A DNA stretch of 64,000 nucleotides from Spirosoma endbachense (GCF_010233585.1 NZ_CP045997.1:6215001-6279000); one strand, 5' to 3'; shown: positions 25,037-34,498, counted from the first letter of the stretch. A program made the numbers and translations. The notes: generated by a model not told the origin, from the letters alone.

Positions 25037-26287
25037 CTAGTTATTTGAATCATTACTTAAAGGCTCATCGTCTTCGGAGCCTACTGCATTAGAGCCGTTG
25101 AAGTTAAAAAGAAGCGAAATACGGAATGTATTGGCCAACGGATTCCCCTGTTTAACAGGTAGGAGGTAAGAGAAATCGACACCGAATCGTTCCTGCAAAC
25201 GCAGGCCAATACCTGTTGTAAAGTATTTTCGGCCACCCTTCGTATTCGATTCGCCAAAATAACCGGCCCGAACAGCAAACTGCTCATTATACCAATACTC
25301 GATACCTGTCGAAATGGTAAACTCTCTGAGTTCTTCACTGAAACCACCCGGTGCATCAGCAAATGAACCAAATACAGCACTGAAATAGTTACGATCAGGG
25401 TCCTGGCCTTTGGCAATCTGATATTTCGTGGGGCTGCTTCCAGCAATCGGGATCAGGTTTCCACTAGCATCCCGTGCGTATTCGGGTGGTGTTGGAACCA
25501 TCAGCTTGTTCACATCGGCAACGATGTTAAACTTGTTATACTGATCGACATAATACGTTAGAGCCGTTCCCAAACGTAAATTTGTTGGAATGAAATAGCG
25601 CTCCTGACCTCCATAATTGATACGACCACCGAGATTGGAAATCATACCCCCAAAAGCCCAGCCGAGCCCTCTGCCAGTTGCATTATCACGCGCTTCATTC
25701 CGGTAAAAGGCGCTAATATCAGCAGCAGCCGTTCCACCTGGCTTTAAGCCCGGATTGGAAGAGCCAGAGGCAAGATTCGAGTTGAGGTACTTCAAATCGA
25801 CGCCTAGTGAGAAATTCTGAGACAGGCGTTGCGAAAATGTTGCCGTAACTGCATATTCCCGAGAATTAAACGTACCGGCTGCAACACCGGTTGCGGTTGT
25901 GAAATTCACTGTTCCCAGATCGAAATACATAAGGGAACCACCAATAACCGAGTTTTTGCCAATTTTAGAATAACCGGATAAATAGGTGTAATACATATCA
26001 CCTATTAATTCGCGGAGCCAGGGTGTATAGGAAATAGACGCCCCTTTCGACTGTTTGGCAAAAACTAATTTGGACGGATTCCAGAAAATAGCATTTGCAT
26101 CAGGATCGCCCAAAGCCACTCCTGCTTCACCCAATGCGCCCGAGCGGGCATCTGGCGTAAAATTCAGAAAGGGGACTGCCGATGTAGGTATGCCTAGATT
26201 CTGTCCTGCTAGATTGGATTGTGAAAAAACGACGAAGGGAAAAAAACTGCAAACGCCGAGAAGAACACGGAAAAAGTTGCGCTTCAT
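25037..26287 (-). CDS. porV: Type IX secretion outer-membrane protein PorV (LptO)
   Basis: A 416-residue outer-membrane beta-barrel. The ATG at 26287 starts MKRNFFRVLLGVCSF, a signal peptide; the longer open frame upstream overlaps the promoter and is rejected. NLGIPTSAVPFLNFTPDARSGALGEAGVA is the diagnostic opening of PorV, followed by NAIFWNPSKLV. PorV binds the C-terminal signals of type IX cargo and hands them to the sortase PorU, whose gene lies directly upstream. The C-terminal acidic tail (GSEDDEPLSNDSNN) is unusual after a barrel. A terminator and a separate promoter lie between it and porU, so expression may be independent. Confidence 0.92.
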   Translation of the reverse strand: MKRNFFRVLLGVCSFFPFVVFSQSNLAGQNLGIPTSAVPFLNFTPDARSGALGEAGVALGDPDANAIFWNPSKLVFAKQSKGASISYTPWLRELIGDMYYTYLSGYSKIGKNSVIGGSLMYFDLGTVNFTTATGVAAGTFNSREYAVTATFSQRLSQNFSLGVDLKYLNSNLASGSSNPGLKPGGTAAADISAFYRNEARDNATGRGLGWAFGGMISNLGGRINYGGQERYFIPTNLRLGTALTYYVDQYNKFNIVADVNKLMVPTPPEYARDASGNLIPIAGSSPTKYQIAKGQDPDRNYFSAVFGSFADAPGGFSEELREFTISTGIEYWYNEQFAVRAGYFGESNTKGGRKYFTTGIGLRLQERFGVDFSYLLPVKQGNPLANTFRISLLFNFNGSNAVGSEDDEPLSNDSNN

Positions 26288-26347
26288 ACAAAGTGTGTTG
26301 GTCAACAACAGCGACTGGTTATAGTGAATAGGGCAGTCCTGAGCGGT

Positions 26348-26355
26348 CAAAATTA
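26348..26355 (-). promoter_or_regulatory. porV promoter -7 element
   Basis: On the minus strand TAATTTTG (TAnnTTTG). The leader to the porV ATG at 26287 is about 54 bases. The -33 match is poor. Confidence 0.45.
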
Positions 26356-26372
26356 CACGATTCGTTGGATTA

Positions 26373-26398
26373 GAAAAAACGGGTTACCTTAACCCGGC
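26373..26398 (-). terminator. Intrinsic terminator between porU and porV
   Basis: On the minus strand CGGGTT pairs with AACCCG across a 5-base loop, then a T-run (TTTTTTC), immediately after the porU stop. Confidence 0.75.
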
Positions 26399-26400
26399 AA

Positions 26401-29400
26401 TCATTTTAGTAAAATTAATCGGCCACTCCCATCAACCACCGAGCCATCGGCCGCTGATTGCATGTGTATTCTGAAAATATATAGTCCATTCGGTGCTGCC
26501 TGACCGGCATCGGTCAATCCATACCATGTACCTATTTCGAGTTTAGACGGACAGTCGCTGCACTGGCCTTTCTGTTGACTAAACAATCGGCCATTCAGAT
26601 CAAAAATTTGCAACATCCAGTCAAGTGGTTCACCGGGCCGATTATGTTCAACAGTTATCGTTGATTGTGTTGTTATCGGGTTTGGGCTGGCTTGTAGTAC
26701 ACCAATGCCCAATGCTGGTTTACCGGAAACTACTATGCTCAACGTCTCTTCTGTTGAATTATTGTTTATATCCCACGCTTTTGCCCGGACTACATAAGTT
26801 CCCGGAGTGACATCACGGAACGTATAAACGGCTTCTCCCTGTTTTCCATCATTACCAACAGCAACATAAACATCATTCAGAATTATTGGTGACTGATCAT
26901 TGAGTTGAATAGTTAGCTCATGACCTAAACCAGCACGAGCTGTATTGATTCCCTGATTATCGCGTAAACCGACGTGCAGTGTTACATCTGGTCCTGCCAC
27001 ATGAATCTGTTCACCTTCGGCAATGCCACCATCAACGCTCAAATGCATAACAGGCGGCTGTGTATCAAGACTATCGACAATCAGGCTGCCACCTACTCGT
27101 AAGCTATCATAACTTCCGGAAGCATCAAACAAACTATCGTTCCGAACAGCATATGTGTATAATTTAGCCAGCCCAACGGTATAGTCAATGTCTTTAGGCA
27201 TGACAAAGCGAACGGTAAACTGACCATTCTGCACAATTGCCTGACCAGCAAATAACGTGCTAGTATACGCCTTATAATTCATTTTAGCACTTTCTGTGCC
27301 AAGTGTTGTCTGAGTTGTTGATTTATCATAAAGTGTGAGTCGAAGCGTACCCGTAAAATCCGTCAGCCGCTGCCCATCCTGCTGAATTTCGCCTGATAAT
27401 TCTACCGTTTCTAATGCATGCAATGTATCCGGTTTGCTCGAACTCACGGAATGACCATTAACTTTTGTTAGCATCACCTGGGCCGATGGATAAGCCAGAC
27501 GCATGGATGGATCGCCCAATAGGGCAAAATTACGGTTTACGGGTCCCACCAGGCTTTCATTTTTTGTAAGCCTCATAACGTCGCCAAGTCGGGGCATTTG
27601 CCCATTGACCGGCGCAAAAACTGCATTGTAAAACGATTTATTCAGCACCAGGTTCGTATTGGCATATACCGGGCGAGTGGTAGTCAATAAAGCGATGGCT
27701 CCACCAAGCCGGCTCAGTAGTGCCAATTCAGCGCCTGAATTGCTACCAGGATCATCATATCGACCAAACTGGCAGGTAGCCGTTACAAATAAGGGAAGCC
27801 GACGATTTTTCCAGGATAAGATATCCTGAAGCGTAACAACCTGTTCATCAGCCAGCGTTTCGGCTCCCCCATGACCACTATAATTAATAATCAGCCTTCC
27901 GTCGGCAATACCCCGATTAATCAATTGATTGACAATAGGAGATTTCTGGCCGTTCGATGTAGATTCCTGTGGATACGCATCCAGGAAAATACGCTCGGGC
28001 CGATAGGAAGGATCTTTTGTTTCTACGGTTGTGGCCAAAGAGTTGGCGTCTTGCTGGTGGATGTTATAATCGCCATCATCAGCCACAAACATTACCCGTG
28101 TTTGCCAGTCACCGACGAGCGACGGATCGGCACTATAACGGATTAATTTATCGACAACCGTTTTCGCTTCGTCCGATGATTTTACAGGCAGGCGGCCCAC
28201 GCCAATATCCATTTTATAATCGCCCTTGTCGGTTTCAGGCCATTCGCCTTCCGATATATCCATGAAACCGAAATAATCGTCTGACGAGTAACTCAGCACG
28301 GGATGCAACGACTCATAACTCTCATAAACGGGTATTGTATTCGCTAATTGAGCTGAGCTGAGTTGTTGATTAATGTTCCGGTAATCGAAGGTGGCATCAC
28401 CGAACAATAGCAGGTAACGAAGCTGGTTAGGTTGCTTCTGATAAAAAAAACGGGCAGCATCCCGAATGGCCGTTGGATCGGCTTGTCCAGAGCCAAATTC
28501 ATTGTAAATCTGCTGGATCGTGACAACCTCTACGGCTAACTGATCATGCTCCCGTCGGAACGTTGCCAGCCGCTCGGCTTCATCGCGCCAGGCTGCCGCT
28601 GTAATAATCAATAAATTAGGCGTTGATAAGCCTTTTACATTTTGATTCGCTACAACTGCAAGCGAAACGGGTGTTAGCAGTTGATTATCCGTGAACAAAA
28701 AATAATCTGCCCGATCTGTTGCAGCCCATCGGGCCTCTGCTGTAGTCGATACGGTGTAGGATTGCGTCTGGGGAATTAAAGGATTCTTTATATTCCAGAT
28801 TCGCAACCCAGCCGTAGCTTGCCGAATAGCACATTGCCCCGGATCTAATCGACGTATCCAAATCGGCTTGTCATATTGCCGCAGCTCGCGTCGGGTCTGA
28901 ACGCCTATGTAGTTCAGGTAACCTTGCGCGAACGACTGACCATTCTTCTGAAATGTAAGGGCAATTTGTACAGGACTGGCAACAGAAGTCGGTTTAACAA
29001 AAAAGGTATCAATACGAGTAATTCCCTGATAGTCATATTCATACCCCGATATACTTGATACAAACTGAGTGCCCACAGTTTGGCCGTTCAATTGTAATCG
29101 AAACTGCGTTGATGATAATGCTCCGGCAACTACAGACGATGTCAATCGAACAGGCGTTTGCGCAACAACACCCTGCATATCGAAGGAAATATTCTTTATT
29201 GTATCGTTGGTCATGTATTCTCCCAACCACTCGCGGCCCGAATGCACTGCGGGTACTTTCAATAAATCCTGCTCATGGAACTGGTAATCGTCAAAAACAG
29301 TGACCGAAGGTGTTGTCGTCAATGTTCCTGCCGGACGTTCTGCAATGCGTAGTCCTGGTGCATTACCAATGGTTAAAAAATAAAATGTTGTGTCAGAGTA

Positions 29401-29847
29401 GGGATTAATCTGATGACTGAACCGTCTGGCCAGTGAATCATAGCGAATAACATGGGGGCTTTGGCCAAAGAATAACAGCGCATCGCCCGAATCAAACTTG
29501 CCATCGGCTTCTCCGATTACCTGAATCGCATTTTCGGTCAGATCAGCCGCTCGGGAGGTGGCATTCGGTTGTGGCAATACCGCTCCACCATTCCCATAAA
29601 GCCTTAACTTACGTGGGTCGGCAGTGGCGAAAGCGGGATTAAAACGAGCCAATGTAGCCTGATCCAATCGATAAACGCCGGATTCTGTTACACCGATTTT
29701 TATCCATGTCCCTTCTTTAAGCACAGACTGCGCGCTGGAGTGAACAACAGCTAACGAACAATAAATTATGACGAGACCTATTGCCTTTATCCAGGGCAGA
29801 TAAGTTGGCTTTACAGCGCATCCAATCATACATTTATCAGTATTCAT
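26401..29847 (-). CDS. porU: Type IX secretion sortase PorU
   Basis: A 1148-residue exported cysteine protease of the gingipain family (C25). A hydrophobic segment at ~16-39 ends in SSAQ, a plausible signal cleavage site. The peptidase domain spans roughly 410-790, with catalytic H659 in NYSGHGG and C692 in TATCQFG, the His-Cys pair of C25. The last ~95 residues form a C-terminal domain with the PNPI motif and a final beta sandwich, as in type IX signal domains. PorU trims cargo signals and attaches cargo to lipopolysaccharide at the cell surface, working with PorV (next gene). The ATG overlaps the sprT-like stop by four bases (ATGA). Confidence 0.93.
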   Translation of the reverse strand: MNTDKCMIGCAVKPTYLPWIKAIGLVIIYCSLAVVHSSAQSVLKEGTWIKIGVTESGVYRLDQATLARFNPAFATADPRKLRLYGNGGAVLPQPNATSRAADLTENAIQVIGEADGKFDSGDALLFFGQSPHVIRYDSLARRFSHQINPYSDTTFYFLTIGNAPGLRIAERPAGTLTTTPSVTVFDDYQFHEQDLLKVPAVHSGREWLGEYMTNDTIKNISFDMQGVVAQTPVRLTSSVVAGALSSTQFRLQLNGQTVGTQFVSSISGYEYDYQGITRIDTFFVKPTSVASPVQIALTFQKNGQSFAQGYLNYIGVQTRRELRQYDKPIWIRRLDPGQCAIRQATAGLRIWNIKNPLIPQTQSYTVSTTAEARWAATDRADYFLFTDNQLLTPVSLAVVANQNVKGLSTPNLLIITAAAWRDEAERLATFRREHDQLAVEVVTIQQIYNEFGSGQADPTAIRDAARFFYQKQPNQLRYLLLFGDATFDYRNINQQLSSAQLANTIPVYESYESLHPVLSYSSDDYFGFMDISEGEWPETDKGDYKMDIGVGRLPVKSSDEAKTVVDKLIRYSADPSLVGDWQTRVMFVADDGDYNIHQQDANSLATTVETKDPSYRPERIFLDAYPQESTSNGQKSPIVNQLINRGIADGRLIINYSGHGGAETLADEQVVTLQDILSWKNRRLPLFVTATCQFGRYDDPGSNSGAELALLSRLGGAIALLTTTRPVYANTNLVLNKSFYNAVFAPVNGQMPRLGDVMRLTKNESLVGPVNRNFALLGDPSMRLAYPSAQVMLTKVNGHSVSSSKPDTLHALETVELSGEIQQDGQRLTDFTGTLRLTLYDKSTTQTTLGTESAKMNYKAYTSTLFAGQAIVQNGQFTVRFVMPKDIDYTVGLAKLYTYAVRNDSLFDASGSYDSLRVGGSLIVDSLDTQPPVMHLSVDGGIAEGEQIHVAGPDVTLHVGLRDNQGINTARAGLGHELTIQLNDQSPIILNDVYVAVGNDGKQGEAVYTFRDVTPGTYVVRAKAWDINNNSTEETLSIVVSGKPALGIGVLQASPNPITTQSTITVEHNRPGEPLDWMLQIFDLNGRLFSQQKGQCSDCPSKLEIGTWYGLTDAGQAAPNGLYIFRIHMQSAADGSVVDGSGRLILLK

Positions 29848-30458
29848 TTTCCATTCGTTTCCACCCAGGCATGTGCTAAAATGGCGTATGATTTACCCGT
29901 CGACACCTCTTTACAAACGATACGAGTCCGGCGTAACGTACCCCGCACGAACGTCTTTTTATCAAATTGAAAGGCTTCACCTTCCGGCACATCGCGCAGA
30001 AGTATCCGGCCCGGATCAGCGGGGCTGCTGTATTTCGTATCTTCCCTTCGCAAAGCCAGCATCAAAGCGGGGTTTGCATAGGTTGTTGCAGCAGGCCTGG
30101 CCATGTATCGCTGAAGCGGAAGAAGAATGTCGGTTGGAAAAACGGCCTCAGTCATGAGCGGTTGCATGAGACGCTGAAAGGCTGTTTGCCAGGCTTTTCC
30201 GTGTGGTTGAACACGTCGTTTATAGGCACGATTCACATCGGCATGAGCAACTTCATGCACATATGTAATCAGAAAAGCATATGGATTCAGATTAGCATTA
30301 ACGGTAATTTGAGTCTTACCATCCGGGAAAGCACGAAAATCGCCCAGACGTGTTCGCCGTGGCTTTACAACCCGAAAATGGAATCCATATTGCTGCCAAA
30401 GCTGTCGACAATAAATGTCGGTTCCCAGTGGGAAATAGGATGTGAATACGTCTGTCAA
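29844..30458 (-). CDS. SprT-like zinc metalloprotein
   Basis: A 204-residue protein with HEVAH at 68-72, the SprT-like zinc motif, within AFLITYVHEVAHADVNRAY. N-terminal LWQQYGFHFRVVKPRRTRLGDFR is the usual lead-in of the Bacteroidota family. The start is a TTG at 30458, because an in-frame TAG lies just upstream and no ATG occurs in the first ~90 residues. The 18-bp hairpin at 30464-30503 ends six bases before this codon. It is coupled by ATGA overlap to porU. SprT-like domains occur in DNA-protein crosslink proteases; its role here is not known. Confidence 0.8.
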   Translation of the reverse strand: MTDVFTSYFPLGTDIYCRQLWQQYGFHFRVVKPRRTRLGDFRAFPDGKTQITVNANLNPYAFLITYVHEVAHADVNRAYKRRVQPHGKAWQTAFQRLMQPLMTEAVFPTDILLPLQRYMARPAATTYANPALMLALRREDTKYSSPADPGRILLRDVPEGEAFQFDKKTFVRGTLRRTRIVCKEVSTGKSYAILAHAWVETNGK

Positions 30459-30463
30459 GATCT

Positions 30464-30503
30464 AAAACAAAAAAGCCTTATAAAAATAAGGCTTTTTTGT
30501 TTT
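30464..30503. terminator. Perfect 18-bp hairpin terminator
   Basis: AAAACAAAAAAGCCTTAT with its exact complement around a 4-A loop, ending in TTTTTTGTTTT on either strand. It terminates the small lipoprotein transcript (stop at 30523) and lies 5 bases upstream of the sprT-like TTG start. Confidence 0.85.
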
Positions 30504-30522
30504 CTGTTGGGAAGCAAACTGA

Positions 30523-30717
30523 TTACTTCGCGCTGTCAGAAACCGCTGTAGCAGCAGAATCAACAACAGTCGCTGCCGAATCCGTAGCCATCGTAGTGGT
30601 GTCTGTAGATAAGGTAGCCGTTGAATCGGTCGTAGATTCTTCTGTTTTAGGTTTGCTCTGGCAAGCAGCGAAAGTCAGCATGCTGCCGACGAACAGTAAA
30701 GCGAATATTTTTTTCAT
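30523..30717 (-). CDS. Small Ser/Thr/Asp-rich lipoprotein
   Basis: A 64-residue protein from the ATG at 30717 (MKKIFALLFVGSML). The lipobox LTFAAC puts Cys18 as the lipidated residue. The mature part is made almost only of S, T, D, A and V, with a repeated DSAAT pattern at the end. No domain is recognised. It has a near-ideal promoter and a perfect terminator, so it is probably a short, strongly transcribed mRNA, like small abundant outer-membrane lipoproteins. Earlier in-frame codons (from 30753) are inside the promoter and are not used. Confidence 0.75.
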   Translation of the reverse strand: MKKIFALLFVGSMLTFAACQSKPKTEESTTDSTATLSTDTTTMATDSAATVVDSAATAVSDSAK

Positions 30718-30750
30718 TGCCCTTTGGTGGTATTTTAAGGTTTGCGGTGG

Positions 30751-30780
30751 CAAATATACCTTTTTTCTTAATAGTGCAAA
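30751..30780 (-). promoter_or_regulatory. Promoter of the small lipoprotein gene
   Basis: On the minus strand TTTG (30780-30777), 18 bases, then TATATTTG (30758-30751). This is one of the best matches to the Bacteroidota consensus in the window. The leader is about 27 bases. Confidence 0.7.
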
Positions 30781-30881
30781 CGTTACCTTATTATTTTACA
30801 ATAAAGAGCTTTGTGTCTAAGAAAAATCCAGTAACAAATAAAACGAATCGAAGATGCGATTGAAGAAGGCGAACCCAGTCG

Positions 30882-31376
30882 TTAAAACTGTTCTTCGTTT
30901 TCCCGAGGTGACCGTGAGCGCAGTTTATCATACATTCCTGTGCTGCGGAACGTAAGAAGTTTATGACCAAAATAATTAGCCATAAAACTCATGCCCATAC
31001 CAACCACGTGTGAGCCTTTTTCACGCCAAAGCTTTGAGGCTGTAGGAAAGAGCGGATTAGCAACCCACTCCAGCGTGTATTTGGCAACATAGACCTGAAC
31101 AATGAGTGCGACTAAGGCAATAACTAAGAATTTGACGGCTTCTCGGCCTGTGTTCCCCGTTTTCCCCGCCGAAAAAGCATAACGTTTGGTGGGAATAAAG
31201 GTTAGAACAGTAGCTGTTAGATACCCACAAAGTACACTGGTAGCGTAATCGAAATAGTTGCGATAAAAAATTTGACTGACGAAGTTGATGGACGCACCCA
31301 GCAAAGCCGTTAGAAAGAACGAAAAAATATCCTTAAATTCTTTAGGTTTTGGCTGGTTAATGCTGCTCACGTTCAC
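30882..31376 (-). CDS. GtrA-family membrane protein
   Basis: A 164-residue protein with four hydrophobic helices, typical of GtrA proteins that flip or help transfer polyprenol-linked sugars in cell-surface polysaccharide synthesis. The pattern FLTALLGASINFVSQIFYRN, then TKRYAFSAG, and a last helix ending NYFGHKLLTFR matches the family (the closing KxxTFR is typical). The start is a GTG at 31376. No glycosyltransferase is adjacent, so the sugar pathway is unknown. It stands between the small lipoprotein and nuoN. Confidence 0.85.
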   Translation of the reverse strand: MNVSSINQPKPKEFKDIFSFFLTALLGASINFVSQIFYRNYFDYATSVLCGYLTATVLTFIPTKRYAFSAGKTGNTGREAVKFLVIALVALIVQVYVAKYTLEWVANPLFPTASKLWREKGSHVVGMGMSFMANYFGHKLLTFRSTGMYDKLRSRSPRENEEQF

Positions 31377-31430
31377 GTTTTACCTGAGAAGAGACGCTCT
31401 ATTTATCGATCAATTTATCACCCAATTCCT

Positions 31431-31438
31431 CAAAAGTA
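31431..31438 (-). promoter_or_regulatory. Possible gtrA promoter -7 element
   Basis: On the minus strand TACTTTTG (TAnnTTTG). The leader would be about 48 bases. No good -33 element is seen. Confidence 0.4.
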
Positions 31439-31511
31439 CAATTTAGATGCCAAACGCCTATAAAATCCAGTCTTATTACTTAGGCTATGGCTGGAAATCT
31501 ATTCTCACTAA

Positions 31512-32930
31512 CTAAAAGAGACCTTGCAATAAACCAGGTGCAATTCCTAAACCGAGTGTCAGAATAGTAGCCGCCAACAGTACGTATCGGTAAAATGGGG
31601 CAACCCGAATTGGTTCAAGAGCGCCTTCCCGAAAGTACATGGCAATGATTACGCGGAAATAATAATAAATACCAACGGCTGACATCAGTACGGCAACGAC
31701 CAATAACCAGATTTGCCCCCGTTCAACAGCCGTCGAAAACATGTAGAATTTCCCCCAGAAGCCAGCTGTCAGCGGAATTCCAGCCAGCGACAGCATTGAA
31801 ACTGCCATGGCAAAGCCTAATAACGGATTCTTCCTGGCTAAGCCATTAAACGCATCAAAATTTTCGCTGGTGACACCGTCACTAGCGCCTTCACTGGAAA
31901 ATGTTTGGGTGCTACGCTGCTGTGCAACTAACAGGAGAACGCCGAAAGCGGAAATAGTAGCCACCGAATACGCCAGCGAATAAAACACGATGGCTTGTTT
32001 AGTTTGTGCACCTAGTGCTGCCAGCCCGATCAGTAAGTAGCCCGCATGAGAGATACTGGAATAAGCCATCATTCGTTTGAAGCTATTCTGATAAGCTGCT
32101 GTGATATTACCAATGACGAGTGTTATTGCCGTGATAATGGCCAAAATAACCCACCAGAAACTATATACACCCTCAAATGAAACAGACAGTAACCGAAATA
32201 GGGCGGCAAAACCGGCTGTTTTAACAACCGTCGACATGTAGGCCGTGAAGATTGTGGGGGCGCCATCATATACGTCGGGGGTCCAGAAATGGAACGGTGC
32301 CGCCGAAACTTTAAACAGCAGGCCAATCAACAGCATGAGTAGGCCCACGTAAATGAGCAGCGATAGACCTGCCTGTGGATTAGCCGTATACGCATCGAGA
32401 CCTGCTAGTGTAAATGACCCTGTAGCGCCATAAAGCAATGCCATTCCGAAAAGCATAATGCCCGTAGCGAAAGCCCCCATCAGGAAATATTTCAGCGCTG
32501 CCTCGTTCGATCGCAGATTTCGTTTGTCGCTTCCTGTCAGCACATACATAGCAACCGAGAGGATTTCGACACCAACAAACAGCATAATCAGGTTCTCGAA
32601 GCTGACCATCATGATCGCGCCAACCAGCGAGAATAGAATTAAAGCATAATACTCAGCGGGTTGCGCTGATTCATCTTCAATAAAACTACTCGACAAAGCC
32701 ACCACCATAAACGCTGATCCCAGCACAATAGCCGTGAAGATCATTGACAGGTTATTGGTTCTCAACATATCGTTGAAGTACAAGTACGTCTTGTTCCAGT
32801 CGAGGAAATTAGCAGCTAGCGTAATCAGCAGAAAAAGTAATGCCGCTGGCAATAATACGGTCTTCGACTTCAGGAAGCCAAGGAACAACAGCACAATACC
32901 AAAAACCGATAACAGAACGATGGGAAGCAT
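31512..32930 (-). CDS. nuoN: NADH-quinone oxidoreductase subunit N
   Basis: A 472-residue antiporter-like subunit of complex I with about 14 membrane helices. VGVEILSVAMYVLTG carries the conserved glutamate of the first channel, and SAAPFHFWTPDVYDGAP holds the central region typical of NuoN (the MrpD-like lysine lies near this loop). YSSISHAGYLLIGL is the second half-channel signature. It is the last gene of nuoK-L-M-N, 89 bases after nuoM. It pumps protons across the inner membrane together with NuoL and NuoM. Confidence 0.93.
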   Translation of the reverse strand: MLPIVLLSVFGIVLLFLGFLKSKTVLLPAALLFLLITLAANFLDWNKTYLYFNDMLRTNNLSMIFTAIVLGSAFMVVALSSSFIEDESAQPAEYYALILFSLVGAIMMVSFENLIMLFVGVEILSVAMYVLTGSDKRNLRSNEAALKYFLMGAFATGIMLFGMALLYGATGSFTLAGLDAYTANPQAGLSLLIYVGLLMLLIGLLFKVSAAPFHFWTPDVYDGAPTIFTAYMSTVVKTAGFAALFRLLSVSFEGVYSFWWVILAIITAITLVIGNITAAYQNSFKRMMAYSSISHAGYLLIGLAALGAQTKQAIVFYSLAYSVATISAFGVLLLVAQQRSTQTFSSEGASDGVTSENFDAFNGLARKNPLLGFAMAVSMLSLAGIPLTAGFWGKFYMFSTAVERGQIWLLVVAVLMSAVGIYYYFRVIIAMYFREGALEPIRVAPFYRYVLLAATILTLGLGIAPGLLQGLF

Positions 32931-33019
32931 AATTTTTGAGTTTTCCGTTTTCCGCTAGTCGATCTTCAGTTGCTTCTGCTTGCTACCGTCAAACTGACCA
33001 AAGGGAAACTTTTTCAAAC
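32931..33019. repeat. Gap nuoM-nuoN with heptamer repeats
   Basis: GTTTTCC occurs twice in tandem (32940-32946 and 32947-32953), followed by a degenerate third unit. See the related arrays in the other two nuo gaps. No gene or terminator is seen. Confidence 0.5.
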
Positions 33020-34498
33020 TTATTTCATTGATACCGCTGTGGTTCCGATGTATTTCATCAGGTTGGCAACGGCTGGTTCAGTAACTTTTAAAAATGTATG
33101 TGGGTAAATGCCAATCCAGAAGACCATGACAACGAGTGGGACAAATACCCAGCTTTCGGAAGTGGTCAGATCAGCGAAGGATTCGGTACGGGATGACGTG
33201 GGCCCAAACATGCTCTTCTGGAACATCCGAAGCATATAGACTGCCCCGAAAATGATCGTAAAGCCAGCTGCCAAACCCAGGTAGTGATTATAGGTGAAAA
33301 CACCATGCAGCAACAGAAACTCACCAATGAATCCGTTTGTAAGCGGCAAGGCGACACTCCCCAACAGCATAATCATGAAATAAACCGTCAGTTTAGGGGT
33401 TGTTTGAGTAATACCTCCTAACTGGTCGAGTTGGCGGGTGTTGGTGCGCGAGAAAATAATGTCGGCAACAAAGAACATCCCGACCACATTGATACCATGT
33501 GCCAGCATTTGTACTAATGCCCCCTGCATACCTGTTTCGGTTTGTGAGAAGACACCCGCGGCCATCAAGCCAACGTGCGAGAACGACGAGTACGCAATCA
33601 GCCGCTTCATATCGCGCTGGCGGATGGCAATAATAGAGCCGTAAATAATGCCAATTACCGACAGAATAATTGCCGTTTTTCCCCACGTTTCAACACCAAG
33701 CGGCACGATAGGCAGAATGAATCGGATTAACCCATAAACCCCCATTTTCAGCATAATACCGGCAAGCAGCATGGTCGCTGGGGTCGGCGATTCAACGTAT
33801 GTATCAGGTTGCCAGGTATGAAATGGGAATACAGGCATCTTAATCGCAAAGGCGATAAAAAACGCCCAGAATACCCAGTTCTGTGCTTCGGGAGTCAGCT
33901 TAAGTTTATAGAAATCAGCGATAGCCGCCGAATGCGGAATGAGGCCGGTAGCTGGTGTTTGGTAGTACAGATATACCAGCGCAACCAGCATGAACAAACT
34001 ACCAAAAATGGTGTATACGAAGAATTTGAAGGTAACCGGAATCCGATTTTCTCCGCCCCACATAGCCGCCAGAAAGTAAATTGGAATCAGGGCTGCTTCG
34101 AAAAACAAGTAGAACAGAAAGCCATCGCGGGCGGTGAAAACACCCACCAGCGCAGCCTGCATGTAAAGCATCAACGCATAGAACGTACTGGGCCGTTCGT
34201 AACTGCGATTGAATGTAGATAGTATGATAAAGGGTACCAGTAGCCCTGTCAGCAACACCAGCAGAACACTGATGCCATCAATTCCAGCACTAAACCGAAT
34301 GCCCAGCGTACCAAGCCAGGGATAATCGAAGCCAAACTGGGAGGTGGCATCGGGCTGAAAACTGAAAAAAGCAAAGCCAGCTAAAACTAATTCAACCAGC
34401 GCAGCCACCAAAGCCGCTTGTTTTACCCGTTCTCCCCGAAACAACAGAATCAATGTGGCCGCTAAGGCGGGGTAAAGGATTAAAAATAGTGTAAGCAT
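33020..34498 (-). CDS. nuoM: NADH-quinone oxidoreductase subunit M
   Basis: A 492-residue complex I proton-pump subunit. FEAALIPIYFLAAMWGG holds the conserved channel glutamate, KMPVFPFHTWQPDTYVESP the NuoM loop, and IAYSSFSHVGLMAAG the second channel signature. About 14 membrane helices are present. It lies between nuoL and nuoN with gaps of 72 and 89 bases, longer than in most nuo operons. The C-terminal end (FLKVTEPAVANLMKY) is the usual amphipathic tail. Confidence 0.95.
   Translation of the reverse strand: MLTLFLILYPALAATLILLFRGERVKQAALVAALVELVLAGFAFFSFQPDATSQFGFDYPWLGTLGIRFSAGIDGISVLLVLLTGLLVPFIILSTFNRSYERPSTFYALMLYMQAALVGVFTARDGFLFYLFFEAALIPIYFLAAMWGGENRIPVTFKFFVYTIFGSLFMLVALVYLYYQTPATGLIPHSAAIADFYKLKLTPEAQNWVFWAFFIAFAIKMPVFPFHTWQPDTYVESPTPATMLLAGIMLKMGVYGLIRFILPIVPLGVETWGKTAIILSVIGIIYGSIIAIRQRDMKRLIAYSSFSHVGLMAAGVFSQTETGMQGALVQMLAHGINVVGMFFVADIIFSRTNTRQLDQLGGITQTTPKLTVYFMIMLLGSVALPLTNGFIGEFLLLHGVFTYNHYLGLAAGFTIIFGAVYMLRMFQKSMFGPTSSRTESFADLTTSESWVFVPLVVMVFWIGIYPHTFLKVTEPAVANLMKYIGTTAVSMK

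Noticed and set aside
26288..26350. Longer N-terminus of PorV
   Set aside because: It overlaps the promoter and would bury the signal peptide.
29967..30551. A 194-codon frame opposite the sprT-like gene
   Set aside because: It crosses the terminator at 30464-30503 and lies against a clear SprT-like coding sequence.
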